A stretch of 35,376 nucleotides of DNA, taken from NCBI GenBank assembly GCA_947473355.1, contig CANJCQ010000044.1, forward strand, positions 1 to 35,376. Direction: 5' to 3'. Below the pieces are notes generated by a model. The model made no database searches. It was given only the letters and a program-made list of their open reading frames with translations, and was not told the origin of the DNA. Numbering within the stretch: the first letter of the stretch is position 1; every line of letters begins with the position of its first letter. This document shows, piece by piece, positions 1 through 7,290 of this stretch. Source of the DNA: Sphingomonadaceae bacterium. Lineage in GTDB: Bacteria > Pseudomonadota > Alphaproteobacteria > Sphingomonadales > Sphingomonadaceae. The position numbers were made by a program, and so were the translations under genes.

Positions 1-33
1 AAGTCGAGACACTCTGCACCAGTGTCTCGACTT
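1..33. repeat. Perfect 13-bp inverted repeat (hairpin)
   Basis: The first 13 bases are the exact reverse complement of bases 21-33, separated by a 7-base loop. The following bases (about 29-50) continue a motif of the kind dispersed through sphingomonad genomes. It lies just past the stop of the minus-strand enoyl-CoA hydratase at 69, so it could act as that gene's transcription terminator. There is no clear T-run, so REP-like element is the safer label. The left flank is outside the window. Confidence 0.6.
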
Positions 34-68
34 CGCTCGACACGAACGGGGATTGGTTGAGTGCTTCC

Positions 69-863
69 CTAACGCCCCTTCCACACGGGCGCGCGCTTTT
101 CGACGAAGGCACGCGGGCCTTCGCGGAAGTCTTCGGTCTTGCGCAGGGCATTGAGGTGGCGGGCCACCAGCGCCCGCCCAGCCCCATCAGGTTCGCCCAC
201 AGATTCGCGCGCCGCCGCCAGCGTGCGCTGCACTGCCAGCGGGGAATTCTCCACTACGGCATTGGCGAGCTTCAGCGCCTCCGCCGCAGTCTCGCCCGGA
301 ACAGTCAGCCGGTTGGCGAGGCCCCAGCGCAGCGCATCGACTCCAGTCATGTTCTCGCCAGTCGCCAGCAATTCGTTGGCCACATTGCGCGGCAAGGCAG
401 AGGCGATTCGGTGAATGCCGCCTGCCCCCGCTATCAGTCCGCGCTTGACTTCGGGCAGACCGAAGCGGGCATTTTCCGACACCACGATCATGTCGCAGGC
501 CAAAGCCAGTTCCATGCCGCCAGCCACGGCAATGCCTTCGACTGCGGCGATCCACGGCTTCATCCGCGTCGAATAGACAAAGCCGCCAAAGCCGCTGCGC
601 GAGGTTTCGAGGCCTTCGGCATTGCCCGCAGCGACTGCGCCAAGATCGGCGCCCGCGCAAAACACGCGGTCGTCGCAGGAAGTCAGGATCATGACGCGGA
701 TCTGGGGATCATTTTCAGCCGCCTCGACGATCCGCTCCAGCGCAGAGGCCAGCTCGGGGCTCACGGCATTGCGCTTCTCGGGCCGGTTGAGCGTAACCAT
801 TGCGACGTGCTCGTTCAGCTGCTCGCACAGGACAGGGCCCTCGGTTATCGCTTCCAACGCCAT
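69..863 (-). CDS. Enoyl-CoA hydratase/isomerase, CaiD-like
   Basis: A 264-residue crotonase-family enzyme that probably hydrates or isomerises a 2-enoyl-CoA in the cytoplasm. The N-terminal signature VTLNRPEKRNAV (about residues 23-34), the oxyanion-hole segments CAGADL (69-74) and AVAGGMELALACD (112-124), and both catalytic glutamates, E138 in LPEVK and E164 in ANELLATG, are visible. The DALRWGLANRL stretch resembles crotonobetainyl-CoA hydratase, but the true substrate is unknown. I chose the ATG at 863, preceded by GGAAAGTGGA, over an in-frame TTG at 884 that lacks a good ribosome site. It follows the ACT-domain gene by 27 bp on the same strand and may be co-transcribed with it. Confidence 0.9.
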   Translation of the reverse strand: MALEAITEGPVLCEQLNEHVAMVTLNRPEKRNAVSPELASALERIVEAAENDPQIRVMILTSCDDRVFCAGADLGAVAAGNAEGLETSRSGFGGFVYSTRMKPWIAAVEGIAVAGGMELALACDMIVVSENARFGLPEVKRGLIAGAGGIHRIASALPRNVANELLATGENMTGVDALRWGLANRLTVPGETAAEALKLANAVVENSPLAVQRTLAAARESVGEPDGAGRALVARHLNALRKTEDFREGPRAFVEKRAPVWKGR

Positions 864-890
864 ATCATTCCACTTTCCAGGCAATCACGC

Positions 891-1409
891 TCAGGGCGCG
901 GCAAAATTGAAATCGACCATGATCTCGACCGACAGCGCTTCGAGCGCCTCCCGCACCTGGTCCGATGTTGTGCCCGGCGGCAGATTAAGCTTTGCGATGG
1001 CGCGGAACAGCAGGTCGCCCGACCATGCGCTGTTTTCGGTGGAGGTGGAGAAATCCTCGATATTGACCCCAAGTTCGGCGAGCACTGTGGTCACTTCGCG
1101 GACGATGCCGGGGCGATCCTGCCCAACCAGTTCAAGCCGCAGCAATTCGCCTGCCGGTGCCGGTTTATCGCCTGCCTGGGCCAGCGACACCGAGAGACCG
1201 CTGGCATCGACGCTGCGGATCGCAGCTTCAAACTCTGCCAGGCGCTCAGCATCGACCTCGACCAGCACCGAGCCGACATAGCGCCCGCCCAGCCGGCTGA
1301 GGTGGCTTTCCAGCCAGTTGCCGCCCGCCGCCAGCACCGCTTCGGCAAGGCTGCGGGTCAGGCCCGGTCGGTCGCTGCCGGCAGCAGAAAGGATCACTCT
1401 GGTCTTCAT
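891..1409 (-). CDS. Tandem ACT-domain protein, GcvR-like
   Basis: This 172-residue protein consists of two ACT modules, roughly residues 1-75 and 88-165. Each opens with the typical strand plus DRPG turn (SAAGSDRPGLTRSLAEAV and LVGQDRPGIVREVTTVL). ACT pairs usually bind amino acids and regulate metabolism; the closest named relative is the glycine-cleavage repressor accessory protein GcvR. No enzyme or DNA-binding domain is attached, so it probably acts through a partner. The ATG at 1409 follows AAGGTGAGG at good spacing. The gene is divergent from rapZ, with a 107-bp gap, and is followed by the enoyl-CoA hydratase. The specific ligand cannot be told. Confidence 0.8.
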   Translation of the reverse strand: MKTRVILSAAGSDRPGLTRSLAEAVLAAGGNWLESHLSRLGGRYVGSVLVEVDAERLAEFEAAIRSVDASGLSVSLAQAGDKPAPAGELLRLELVGQDRPGIVREVTTVLAELGVNIEDFSTSTENSAWSGDLLFRAIAKLNLPPGTTSDQVREALEALSVEIMVDFNFAAP

Positions 1410-1516
1410 CGCCTCACCTTTTACTGTGGCAAATCTGCACCGCCTTGCGCCAGGATTGGACAGACACGCTCTTGCCTCTTCCCTTTAATCGCCGCCGGGC
1501 GCAAGACCTGCGTCCC

Positions 1517-2455
1517 ATGCCGGTCGAATCAGACGCTAGCGATCAAACCGCCGCAAGCCAGCGTGTCCTGCTGGTCACTGGCCTGCTGGGCGCGGGCAAG
1601 ACCACAGCGCTGAAACTGCTGGAGGACCTTGGCTGGGAAGTGATCGACAATTTCCCGATTCGCCTGCTCAGCCGCCTGATTGAAAGCCCTGCTCCGGCGG
1701 GCCAGGCCGCACGCGCGCCGATTACCATCGGCTTCGATTCGCGCACCCGCGGCTTCAACCCGCGCGAGACGATGGATCTGGTCAAAATGCTTGCGGGGCG
1801 CAGCGACATCGAATTGACCACGCTGTTCCTCGATTGCGCCAGCGCCGAACTCGAGCGCCGCTATAACGAAACCCGGCGCCGCCACCCCTTGGCGCAGGAC
1901 ATGCCGGTCAGCTCAGGCATCCGAGCCGAACGCGAATTGCTGGAGCCGCTGCGGCGCTGGGCGGATATCGTGATCGATACCAGCGCCTATACAGTCAACG
2001 AACTGGGCCAGGTGATGCGCCAGCAATTTGCCTCTCCCGAAGGCCAGGCGCTGACCGTGACGATCTCAAGCTTCGGCTTTTCACGCGGCATGCCGCCGGT
2101 CACCGATCTGGTGTTCGACATGCGCTTTCTCGACAATCCCCACTGGCAGCCCGATCTCAAACCGCTGACCGGGCAGGATAAGGCTGTCGGCGATCATATC
2201 CGCAAGGATCCGGCTTACGGCGAAGCATTCGAACGCATCCGCGACCTCGTGCTGTTCCTGCTGCCGCGCTATGAGGCGCAGGGCAAAGCCTATGTAAACA
2301 TTGCGATTGGCTGCACCGGCGGGCGCCACCGTTCGGTTTTCTTTGCCGAACAGCTGGCAGCGGCCTTGCGCACATCGGGATTTTCGCCCACATTGCTGCA
2401 CCGCAACCTGGGCGCGCGCGCGGCTGATCTTCTTGAGGAGGCACAGCCGCGATGA
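1517..2455 (+). CDS. rapZ: RNase adapter / nucleotide-binding protein RapZ
   Basis: A 312-residue RapZ (YvcJ/YhbJ) protein. It has a Walker A loop GLLGAGKTT (residues 22-30), the family hallmark EVIDNFPIRLL just after it, a GFDSRTRGF segment, and a C-terminal domain with IGCTGGRHRSVFFAEQLA. In Enterobacteria RapZ senses glucosamine-6-phosphate and guides RNase E to the sRNA GlmZ; in alphaproteobacteria its role is less defined. The ATG at 1517 is preferred to a TTG at 1445, because family homology begins only after residue 1517. The gene heads an operon with EIIA and HPr. In many alphaproteobacteria hprK sits just upstream, but here that place is taken by the divergent ACT gene. Confidence 0.93.
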   Translation: MPVESDASDQTAASQRVLLVTGLLGAGKTTALKLLEDLGWEVIDNFPIRLLSRLIESPAPAGQAARAPITIGFDSRTRGFNPRETMDLVKMLAGRSDIELTTLFLDCASAELERRYNETRRRHPLAQDMPVSSGIRAERELLEPLRRWADIVIDTSAYTVNELGQVMRQQFASPEGQALTVTISSFGFSRGMPPVTDLVFDMRFLDNPHWQPDLKPLTGQDKAVGDHIRKDPAYGEAFERIRDLVLFLLPRYEAQGKAYVNIAIGCTGGRHRSVFFAEQLAAALRTSGFSPTLLHRNLGARAADLLEEAQPR

Positions 2456-2510
2456 TGTCGGAAACCAAGGACCGGGCGGCGTCGCAGGGAATTCGGAGCA
2501 CACCAGCCTC

Positions 2511-2915
2511 ATGATCGGACTGATCCTGGTTACACACGGCAAGCTTGCCGAAGAATTCGTGCACGCCATGGAACATGTCGTCGGCAAGCAGGATGCTATT
2601 GCAACAGTCTGCATTGGCCCTGACGACGACATGGAACGGCGGCGGCGCGAGATCGCCGATGCGGTCAAGCGAGTCGATAGCGGCGAAGGCGCCATCATCC
2701 TCACCGACCTGTTCGGCGGTACGCCTTCCAACCTGGCGATATCGCTGATGAAGGCAGGCAAGCTGGAAGTGATCGCCGGGATCAACCTGCCGATGCTGAT
2801 CCGCCTCGCCAAGGCGCGCAATTGCATGGCAGTGGGCGAAGCAGTGGTCGCCGCGCGCGAAGCCGGGCGCAATTATATCACTGTCGCTTCGGAATATCTG
2901 GGCCAGCATGCATGA
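2511..2915 (+). CDS. PTS mannose-family EIIA component (regulatory)
   Basis: A 134-residue stand-alone EIIA of the mannose family. The N-terminus MIGLILVTHGKLAEEF carries the phosphorylatable histidine H9, and the conserved ILTDLFGGTPSNLA block lies at about residues 62-75. No EIIB, EIIC or EIID accompanies it, so it is expected to be a phosphorelay regulator rather than part of a sugar permease. The ATG at 2511 is the start at which homology begins, with a GGAG about 12 bases upstream. It starts 55 bp after rapZ and its stop overlaps the HPr start as ATGA, which implies translational coupling. Confidence 0.92.
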   Translation: MIGLILVTHGKLAEEFVHAMEHVVGKQDAIATVCIGPDDDMERRRREIADAVKRVDSGEGAIILTDLFGGTPSNLAISLMKAGKLEVIAGINLPMLIRLAKARNCMAVGEAVVAAREAGRNYITVASEYLGQHA

Positions 2916-3220
2916 GCATGGCCCCCAGTGACCCTCAGCCGGTGATGGCTTGCCGCGAAAGCGTCGAGATCACCAACCAGCGCGGGCTGCATGCGCGGGC
3001 AAGCGCGAAATTCGTCAACATGGTCGCTGCGCTGCCGGAGAGTCTGGCTGTGACGGTTAGCAAGGACGGTACGGAAGCCGTCGGCGGCTCGATCCTCGGC
3101 CTGATGATGCTGGGCGCGGCCAAGGGCGATACGATCGAGATCTGCGTTACCGGCGAGGGCGCGGAGGGCGCGCTGGCTCAGTTGGTAGGTCTGGTCAAGG
3201 ATCGCTTCGGCGAGGATTGA
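2912..3220 (+). CDS. ptsH: Phosphocarrier protein HPr
   Basis: A 102-residue HPr. The active-site motif RGLHARASAKF gives the phospho-acceptor H27, and GGSILGLMMLGAAKGD contains S60, the equivalent of the regulatory serine phosphorylated by HPr kinase in other bacteria. It relays phosphate to the neighbouring EIIA. The start at 2912 overlaps the EIIA stop (ATGA). It gives an N-terminal extension of roughly 11 residues relative to typical HPr, and an ATG at 2945 is the alternative. The gene is the last of the rapZ operon and is followed by an intrinsic terminator. Confidence 0.93.
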   Translation: MSMAPSDPQPVMACRESVEITNQRGLHARASAKFVNMVAALPESLAVTVSKDGTEAVGGSILGLMMLGAAKGDTIEICVTGEGAEGALAQLVGLVKDRFGED

Positions 3221-3233
3221 GGCGAACCGGTGC

Positions 3234-3273
3234 AAGGCCTTCGACAAGCTCAGGCTGAGCGGGCCTTTTTTTT
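3234..3273 (+). terminator. Rho-independent terminator after ptsH
   Basis: An AAGGCC/GGCCTT stem (3234-3239 with 3262-3267) encloses an inner GCTCA-GGC-TGAGC hairpin and ends in eight consecutive T residues (3266-3273). It starts 14 bases after the HPr stop codon and closes the rapZ-EIIA-ptsH operon. The stem is built from one copy of a REP-like repeat. Confidence 0.85.
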
Positions 3274-3313
3274 GGTTCGATCACTAACCCCGCTCAGGCT
3301 GAGCCTGTCGAAG
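3239..3313. repeat. Inverted pair of REP-like 24-bp repeats
   Basis: A 24-base element at 3239-3262 (beginning CTTCGACAAG) recurs in inverted orientation at 3290-3313 with two mismatches, 27 bases apart. Each copy contains its own palindrome, GCTCAGGCTGAGC. This element type is scattered in intergenic DNA of sphingomonads and other proteobacteria. The first copy also forms the ptsH terminator. Confidence 0.75.
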
Positions 3314-3347
3314 CCCGCGCGCGACCTCGGTAATTAGGCCAACCCAC

Positions 3348-4154
3348 ATGCGCCGCACCATCACCGGCTTTTCCAATCCGACCGTCAAATTCCTGCGGTC
3401 CCTGCGCGACAAGAAGCACCGCAAGGCTGAGCAGTGCTTCCTCGCCGAGGGCTTGCGCCTGCTGATCGATGCCCGCGAGACCGGGCGCTTGCCGCAAATG
3501 CTGGTTATGGCTACCAGCCGTGCGCCCCATCCGCTGCTCGATGCCCTCGAATCCGATGCTGCAGCCGCGGGCGGCGAGGTGATCGAAATGGATGAGGCAC
3601 TGCTCGCCAAGGTTACCGGCAAGGACAATCCGCAGGCAGTCTGCGGGGTCTTCGCCGAATTTGACACCAGCCTGGCCGGGATCGACCGCGTGGCCGCGCC
3701 GATCTGGCTGGTGGCCCAGGCGCTGCGTGATCCCGGCAATCTCGGCACCCTGCTGCGGACCGGCGATGCAGTTGGCGCGGGTGGACTGATCCTGCTCGAC
3801 GACTGCGCCGATCCCTTCTCGGTCGAGGCAGTGCGCGCCAGCATGGGGGCAATTTTCACGCAAAGCGTGGCGCAGGCGACTTGGGCGGAATTTGCGGCCT
3901 GGTTGCGGCAAGATGGCGGCCAATTGGTCGCGGCCTCATTGCGCGATGCCCAGCCCTATCGCGGTGCGCCCTACGCTGCACCCTGCTTCATTCTGATCGG
4001 CAACGAATCACGCGGATTGCCGCAGGAATATGAGGACGCCTGCGATCTGCGCGTAACCCTGCCAATGCTTGGTCGGGCCGACAGCCTCAACGCCGCCGTG
4101 GCGGGCGCGGTGCTGGCCTATGAAGTGCTGGCCAGCTTCACCCCTGATCCCTAA
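3348..4154 (+). CDS. TrmH/SpoU-family RNA 2'-O-methyltransferase
   Basis: A 268-residue SPOUT enzyme transferring a methyl group from S-adenosylmethionine to a ribose 2'-OH of rRNA or tRNA. The N-terminal SpoU substrate-binding domain (about 1-105, with FLAEGLRLL) is followed by the knotted catalytic domain. Its motifs are DPGNLGTLLRTGDA (128-141), ILIGNESRGLPQE (215-227) and SLNAAVAGAVLAYE (246-259). The architecture matches the RlmB/YsgA type, but the target nucleotide cannot be read from sequence. The ATG at 3348 follows the ptsH terminator. The next gene begins 9 bp after the stop, so the two are probably co-transcribed. Confidence 0.9.
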   Translation: MRRTITGFSNPTVKFLRSLRDKKHRKAEQCFLAEGLRLLIDARETGRLPQMLVMATSRAPHPLLDALESDAAAAGGEVIEMDEALLAKVTGKDNPQAVCGVFAEFDTSLAGIDRVAAPIWLVAQALRDPGNLGTLLRTGDAVGAGGLILLDDCADPFSVEAVRASMGAIFTQSVAQATWAEFAAWLRQDGGQLVAASLRDAQPYRGAPYAAPCFILIGNESRGLPQEYEDACDLRVTLPMLGRADSLNAAVAGAVLAYEVLASFTPDP

Positions 4155-4163
4155 GCATTCACC

Positions 4164-4934
4164 ATGTCCCTTGCCCCCGAACGTCTCGCGCGCTTTGCCC
4201 GCCACATCGTCCTGCCCGAAGTGGGCGGCGCGGGGCAGGTTGCGCTGACAAAGGCACATGTGGTGCTGATCGGCTGCGGCGGAATCGGCAGCCCGGCGCT
4301 GCAATATCTCGCCGCTGCCGGGATCGGGCGGCTGACCCTGGTCGACAGCGACGTAGTGGAAGACTCAAACCTGCAACGTCAGACAGTGTTCACCACTGCC
4401 GATATCGGCAGTTCCAAGGCCGAAATGGCCGCCGCCTGGGTCCGGCACTTCGATCCGGCGCTGGATGTGCGCGCTGTCAATGTCAGGATCGGGCCGGACA
4501 ACGCTGGCGAGATCATCGCGGGCGCTGATCTGGTGCTCGATGGCTGCGACAATTTCGCCACCCGGCTGGCCGTGTCGGATGCCTGCGTCGCCGCGGGGAT
4601 TCCGCTCACCAGCGCCGCGCTCGGCCGCTTCCAAGGCCAGATCGCAAATTTCGCCGGGCATCTGCCGGGGCACGCCTGCTATCGCTGTTTCGTCGGCGAT
4701 GCCTTCGACAATGAGGACTGCGATACCTGCGCCGCTGATGGCGTGCTCGGCGCCATGGCGGGCATGGTCGGCAGTTTTGCCGCCATGCAGGCGATCCGTG
4801 TATTGCTGTCAGGCCACGCCGCGCTGGGCGAGCCGCAATGGGGCAAGCTCCACCTGTTCGACGGCCTCGCCCCGTCGCTGCGAACCATCAGCATTGCCAA
4901 GGACCCCGAATGCCGGGGATGCAACCCGGGCTAG
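4164..4934 (+). CDS. MoeB/ThiF-family adenylyltransferase (E1-like)
   Basis: A 256-residue E1-like enzyme that adenylates the C-terminal glycine of a ubiquitin-like sulfur carrier (MoaD or ThiS). The nucleotide loop is IGCGGIGSPA (36-45), the DSD-VEDSNLQRQ stretch supplies the conserved Asp and Arg (61-73), and DGCDNFATR (126-134) is diagnostic. Two CxxC pairs, C172/C175 and C250/C253, form the structural zinc site. There is no rhodanese domain, and the length fits MoeB, ThiF or HesA. Neither carrier protein gene is nearby, so molybdopterin versus thiamine cannot be decided. The gene is convergent with the membrane protein, with stop codons one base apart. Confidence 0.88.
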   Translation: MSLAPERLARFARHIVLPEVGGAGQVALTKAHVVLIGCGGIGSPALQYLAAAGIGRLTLVDSDVVEDSNLQRQTVFTTADIGSSKAEMAAAWVRHFDPALDVRAVNVRIGPDNAGEIIAGADLVLDGCDNFATRLAVSDACVAAGIPLTSAALGRFQGQIANFAGHLPGHACYRCFVGDAFDNEDCDTCAADGVLGAMAGMVGSFAAMQAIRVLLSGHAALGEPQWGKLHLFDGLAPSLRTISIAKDPECRGCNPG

Positions 4935-4935
4935 A

Positions 4936-5688
4936 TCAGCCGCTCACGCCGGGCAAATGCGCCGCAAAGGCCGACCACAGCCCCGGCACTACCAGAAAGA
5001 ACACCTGCGCCGCTATAATCAGCGCATAGAGCCCCGCACCCAGCTTTGTGGCCCAGTGGAGCCCGCCGCGCGAGCGCAGGTCCCAGACAATCAGCGGCAC
5101 AAAAAGCAGCAAGATCAGCATGCTAGGCAGCGCAAAGCCGAACAAGGAGGGCGGCGCCAGCGGCAGCCGGGCAATGGCGGGCTGAGTCAGCATGATCATA
5201 ATGCCGAGCATCAGCCGCTTGTGCGCTTGCAGATCGCGCCGGGATGTTTGCCAGCCCAGCCACAGCATCACCGCAAAGACGGGAATCCCGAGAAGCGGCA
5301 CAACCGTCCAGGTCAGGGGATCGGTAAATGGCGGTTGGCTGGCCCGTGCAACCTGCCACACAGCCGTAAGGTACATTACCGGGATCATCGCCACGCCAAG
5401 CGCCATGCCGAAAGCGCCCAGCGCCCGGTGGAGATCGCGCCTGCCAGCCGCCACCAGCGAGACCTGCGCCAGGAAGGTTGCGACCCATGCAGTGAACACT
5501 GTGCCATGCAGCATCAGATTGGGGATCAACGCCGGATTGGGCCGCGGGTAGGACAGGCCAAGCGGCTTCAGATAGAAGCTGGGCGCAAATCCGATGAAGA
5601 CTAGCGCCACCAGCAACCAGGCCATGCGCGAATAAAACCGGCGTTCGCGCGACGCCATGCTGCCCGGCGAATCGGTCCTGCTTGCCAT
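4936..5688 (-). CDS. Multi-pass inner membrane protein, unknown function
   Basis: A 250-residue integral membrane protein. About six to seven hydrophobic segments are visible, beginning with MAWLLVALVFIGFAPSFYL and ending with ALIIAAQVFFLVVPGLW. Histidines occur at segment edges (LHGTVF, LHRALGAFG, HKRLMLG), a pattern seen in heme-binding or DUF-type membrane proteins, but no named family was recognised with certainty. The ATG at 5688 is preceded by GGGGAG; a GTG at 5724 is less likely. It is monocistronic between a convergent neighbour and the EthD-like gene 100 bp upstream. Confidence 0.75.
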   Translation of the reverse strand: MASRTDSPGSMASRERRFYSRMAWLLVALVFIGFAPSFYLKPLGLSYPRPNPALIPNLMLHGTVFTAWVATFLAQVSLVAAGRRDLHRALGAFGMALGVAMIPVMYLTAVWQVARASQPPFTDPLTWTVVPLLGIPVFAVMLWLGWQTSRRDLQAHKRLMLGIMIMLTQPAIARLPLAPPSLFGFALPSMLILLLFVPLIVWDLRSRGGLHWATKLGAGLYALIIAAQVFFLVVPGLWSAFAAHLPGVSG

Positions 5689-5788
5689 TCGAAATGCTCC
5701 CCTGCCTGTTCCGGGCGTGGCCACAGAATCACAGCAAACCTGCCACCCATCATGGCGGAGGTTACTAAGGGAGATTTACCCAGGCAAG

Positions 5789-6163
5789 CTATTCCCCCAT
5801 CGGCGTTTCGCACTCAACCACAGTCGCCATGCGCATGGTCGGACGGTGGAACAGGTTCATTTCGTCGTTGACCACGGCATCGTTCATCACCGTGGTTGAA
5901 AGGTATTCGGCCGTGCCCTTGAACACTTCCTCATCGTCGAACCACAGTTCGCTGACCACATCATAGGGCAGCTCCTCATTGGTGCCGCTCTCGGCATGCG
6001 CCAGCGGGGTGAGATAGCGGCGCATGTAGCGCACGATGCCGCCGCCCTGGCCGCCCGAATTGGCCATGGCCAGTGGCACGTGGTTGTTCTCGTAGTAATC
6101 CATGAACGCCTCCATGCTCATGCCGGGCTTGCGCTTCATGAATAACAGTATCTTGTAAGCCAT
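5789..6163 (-). CDS. EthD-domain protein
   Basis: A 124-residue dimeric alpha/beta-barrel (ferredoxin-like) protein of the EthD type. The opening MAYKILLFMKRKPGMSMEAF, then YYENNHVPLA and later DDEEVFKG, follow the family pattern KxxGlsxeeFxxYwxxxHxpl. EthD relatives occur in ring-modifying and degradation clusters; their exact role is often unknown and there is no firm catalytic residue set. A GGGAGAGAG ribosome site precedes the ATG at 6163. It lies 24 bp downstream of the phosphatase gene on the same strand, so the two are probably co-expressed. Confidence 0.82.
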   Translation of the reverse strand: MAYKILLFMKRKPGMSMEAFMDYYENNHVPLAMANSGGQGGGIVRYMRRYLTPLAHAESGTNEELPYDVVSELWFDDEEVFKGTAEYLSTTVMNDAVVNDEMNLFHRPTMRMATVVECETPMGE

Positions 6164-6187
6164 ATCTCTCTCCCAACCTTATCTGTT

Positions 6188-7078
6188 CTATCTGAGCATC
6201 CGCGCCTTGAGCAAGGCAATCTGGCGCGGACCCAGGCCGAGCTCCCGCGCCATGAAGTTCTCGACCGAGCCATATTGCTCGCGCAGCGCCGCAAAGGTCG
6301 CATCGATATAGGAACCATCGACGCCCGCCAATGCCGCTGCCGCATCGGGGGCCAGCGCCGCCATCGGCGACGACAGATCGCGCTTCAGGCTATCCATGCC
6401 ATAGGCGCCATTGCTGAGCAGGTAGTCCGCCTTGACCGTATCATAAGGCACGCCGAGCGCGGTCAGCACCAGCGCAGTGGCAATCCCGGTGCGGTCCTTG
6501 CCCGCCGAGCAATTGACCACCACGGGACCGCGCGCAGGGCCTGTCAGCCGCGCGAACAGCTCGCGATAGCTTGGCGCCTGTTGCTGCGCGAGCGAGCGAT
6601 AGCTGCCCGCCATCATCGCCCGCGCCGCCTCGCCGGTCATCTTGGCCGGATCGCCGAAGCTCGCGGGCATGGACCCCGTGCCCATCGAATAGTCGCGCGA
6701 CCAATAGCCGTGGTTTGAAGCCGCCTGCCAGTTGTTGGGATCGAGGTGGCGCTCGTCGGTCGAGCGCAGGTCGATGATCGAAGTGACCTTGAGATGGTCG
6801 AAATCACTGATGCCCTTGGGGGTCAGATGAGCCAGCGAGCCCGAGCGATAGAGCGAGCCCCATCTGACGCTGCGGCCATCGGCAGTGCGATAGCCGCCGA
6901 CATCGCGGAAATTGCGCCCGCCTTCGAGCACGATGAAGCGTTCGTGCTGAGGAGCCGGTACTGCAACCGCAGCAACATGCCGCGTTGGACGCGCATCGGC
7001 GCCTGGGACCAGCAGCATGGCGCCAATCGGCGCCGCAAAGGCCAGTGCCGCGCGTAGCCATTTTCCGTAATGCATCAT
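6188..7078 (-). CDS. Secreted tyrosine phosphatase-like protein
   Basis: A 296-residue protein of the Tyr_phosphatase_3 type. The entry motif GGRNFRDVGGYRTADGRSV (53-71) is followed by SLYRSG and the P-loop CSAGKDRTG (190-198), giving catalytic C190 and R196; D-x-R segments lie between them. An N-terminal hydrophobic stretch (about 7-26) followed by GADAR suggests a signal peptide and a periplasmic location. Substrates could be phosphotyrosine, phosphoinositide-like or other phosphate esters. Of the tandem ATGs at 7078 and 7075, both are served by GAGGAG. An extension to 7231 is open but lacks a ribosome site. Confidence 0.88.
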   Translation of the reverse strand: MMHYGKWLRAALAFAAPIGAMLLVPGADARPTRHVAAVAVPAPQHERFIVLEGGRNFRDVGGYRTADGRSVRWGSLYRSGSLAHLTPKGISDFDHLKVTSIIDLRSTDERHLDPNNWQAASNHGYWSRDYSMGTGSMPASFGDPAKMTGEAARAMMAGSYRSLAQQQAPSYRELFARLTGPARGPVVVNCSAGKDRTGIATALVLTALGVPYDTVKADYLLSNGAYGMDSLKRDLSSPMAALAPDAAAALAGVDGSYIDATFAALREQYGSVENFMARELGLGPRQIALLKARMLR

Positions 7079-7290
7079 TCCACTCCTCAGACCTGGTGAG
7101 CCGCCGTGATCGCATGCGATTGTGACGAGCCGTTGACGCGAAACTGCCGCAAGCCGGGCTCTGGCGCAACAACTCTGCTCAGGATCAGGGCCAATTGGCC
7201 CTGGTGAGGCGGAATTGAATTTCCGCATCATTGTGCGGCATGTTCACTGAGGGCTATCGGCATTCTGTGACGCAGGTCAGATTCGGGTCA

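Noticed and set aside
57..1613. 518-codon plus-strand open frame
   Set aside because: It lies antisense to the enoyl-CoA hydratase and the ACT gene and runs into rapZ. The protein is rich in Arg, His and Gln with no recognisable domain, a typical shadow in GC-rich DNA.
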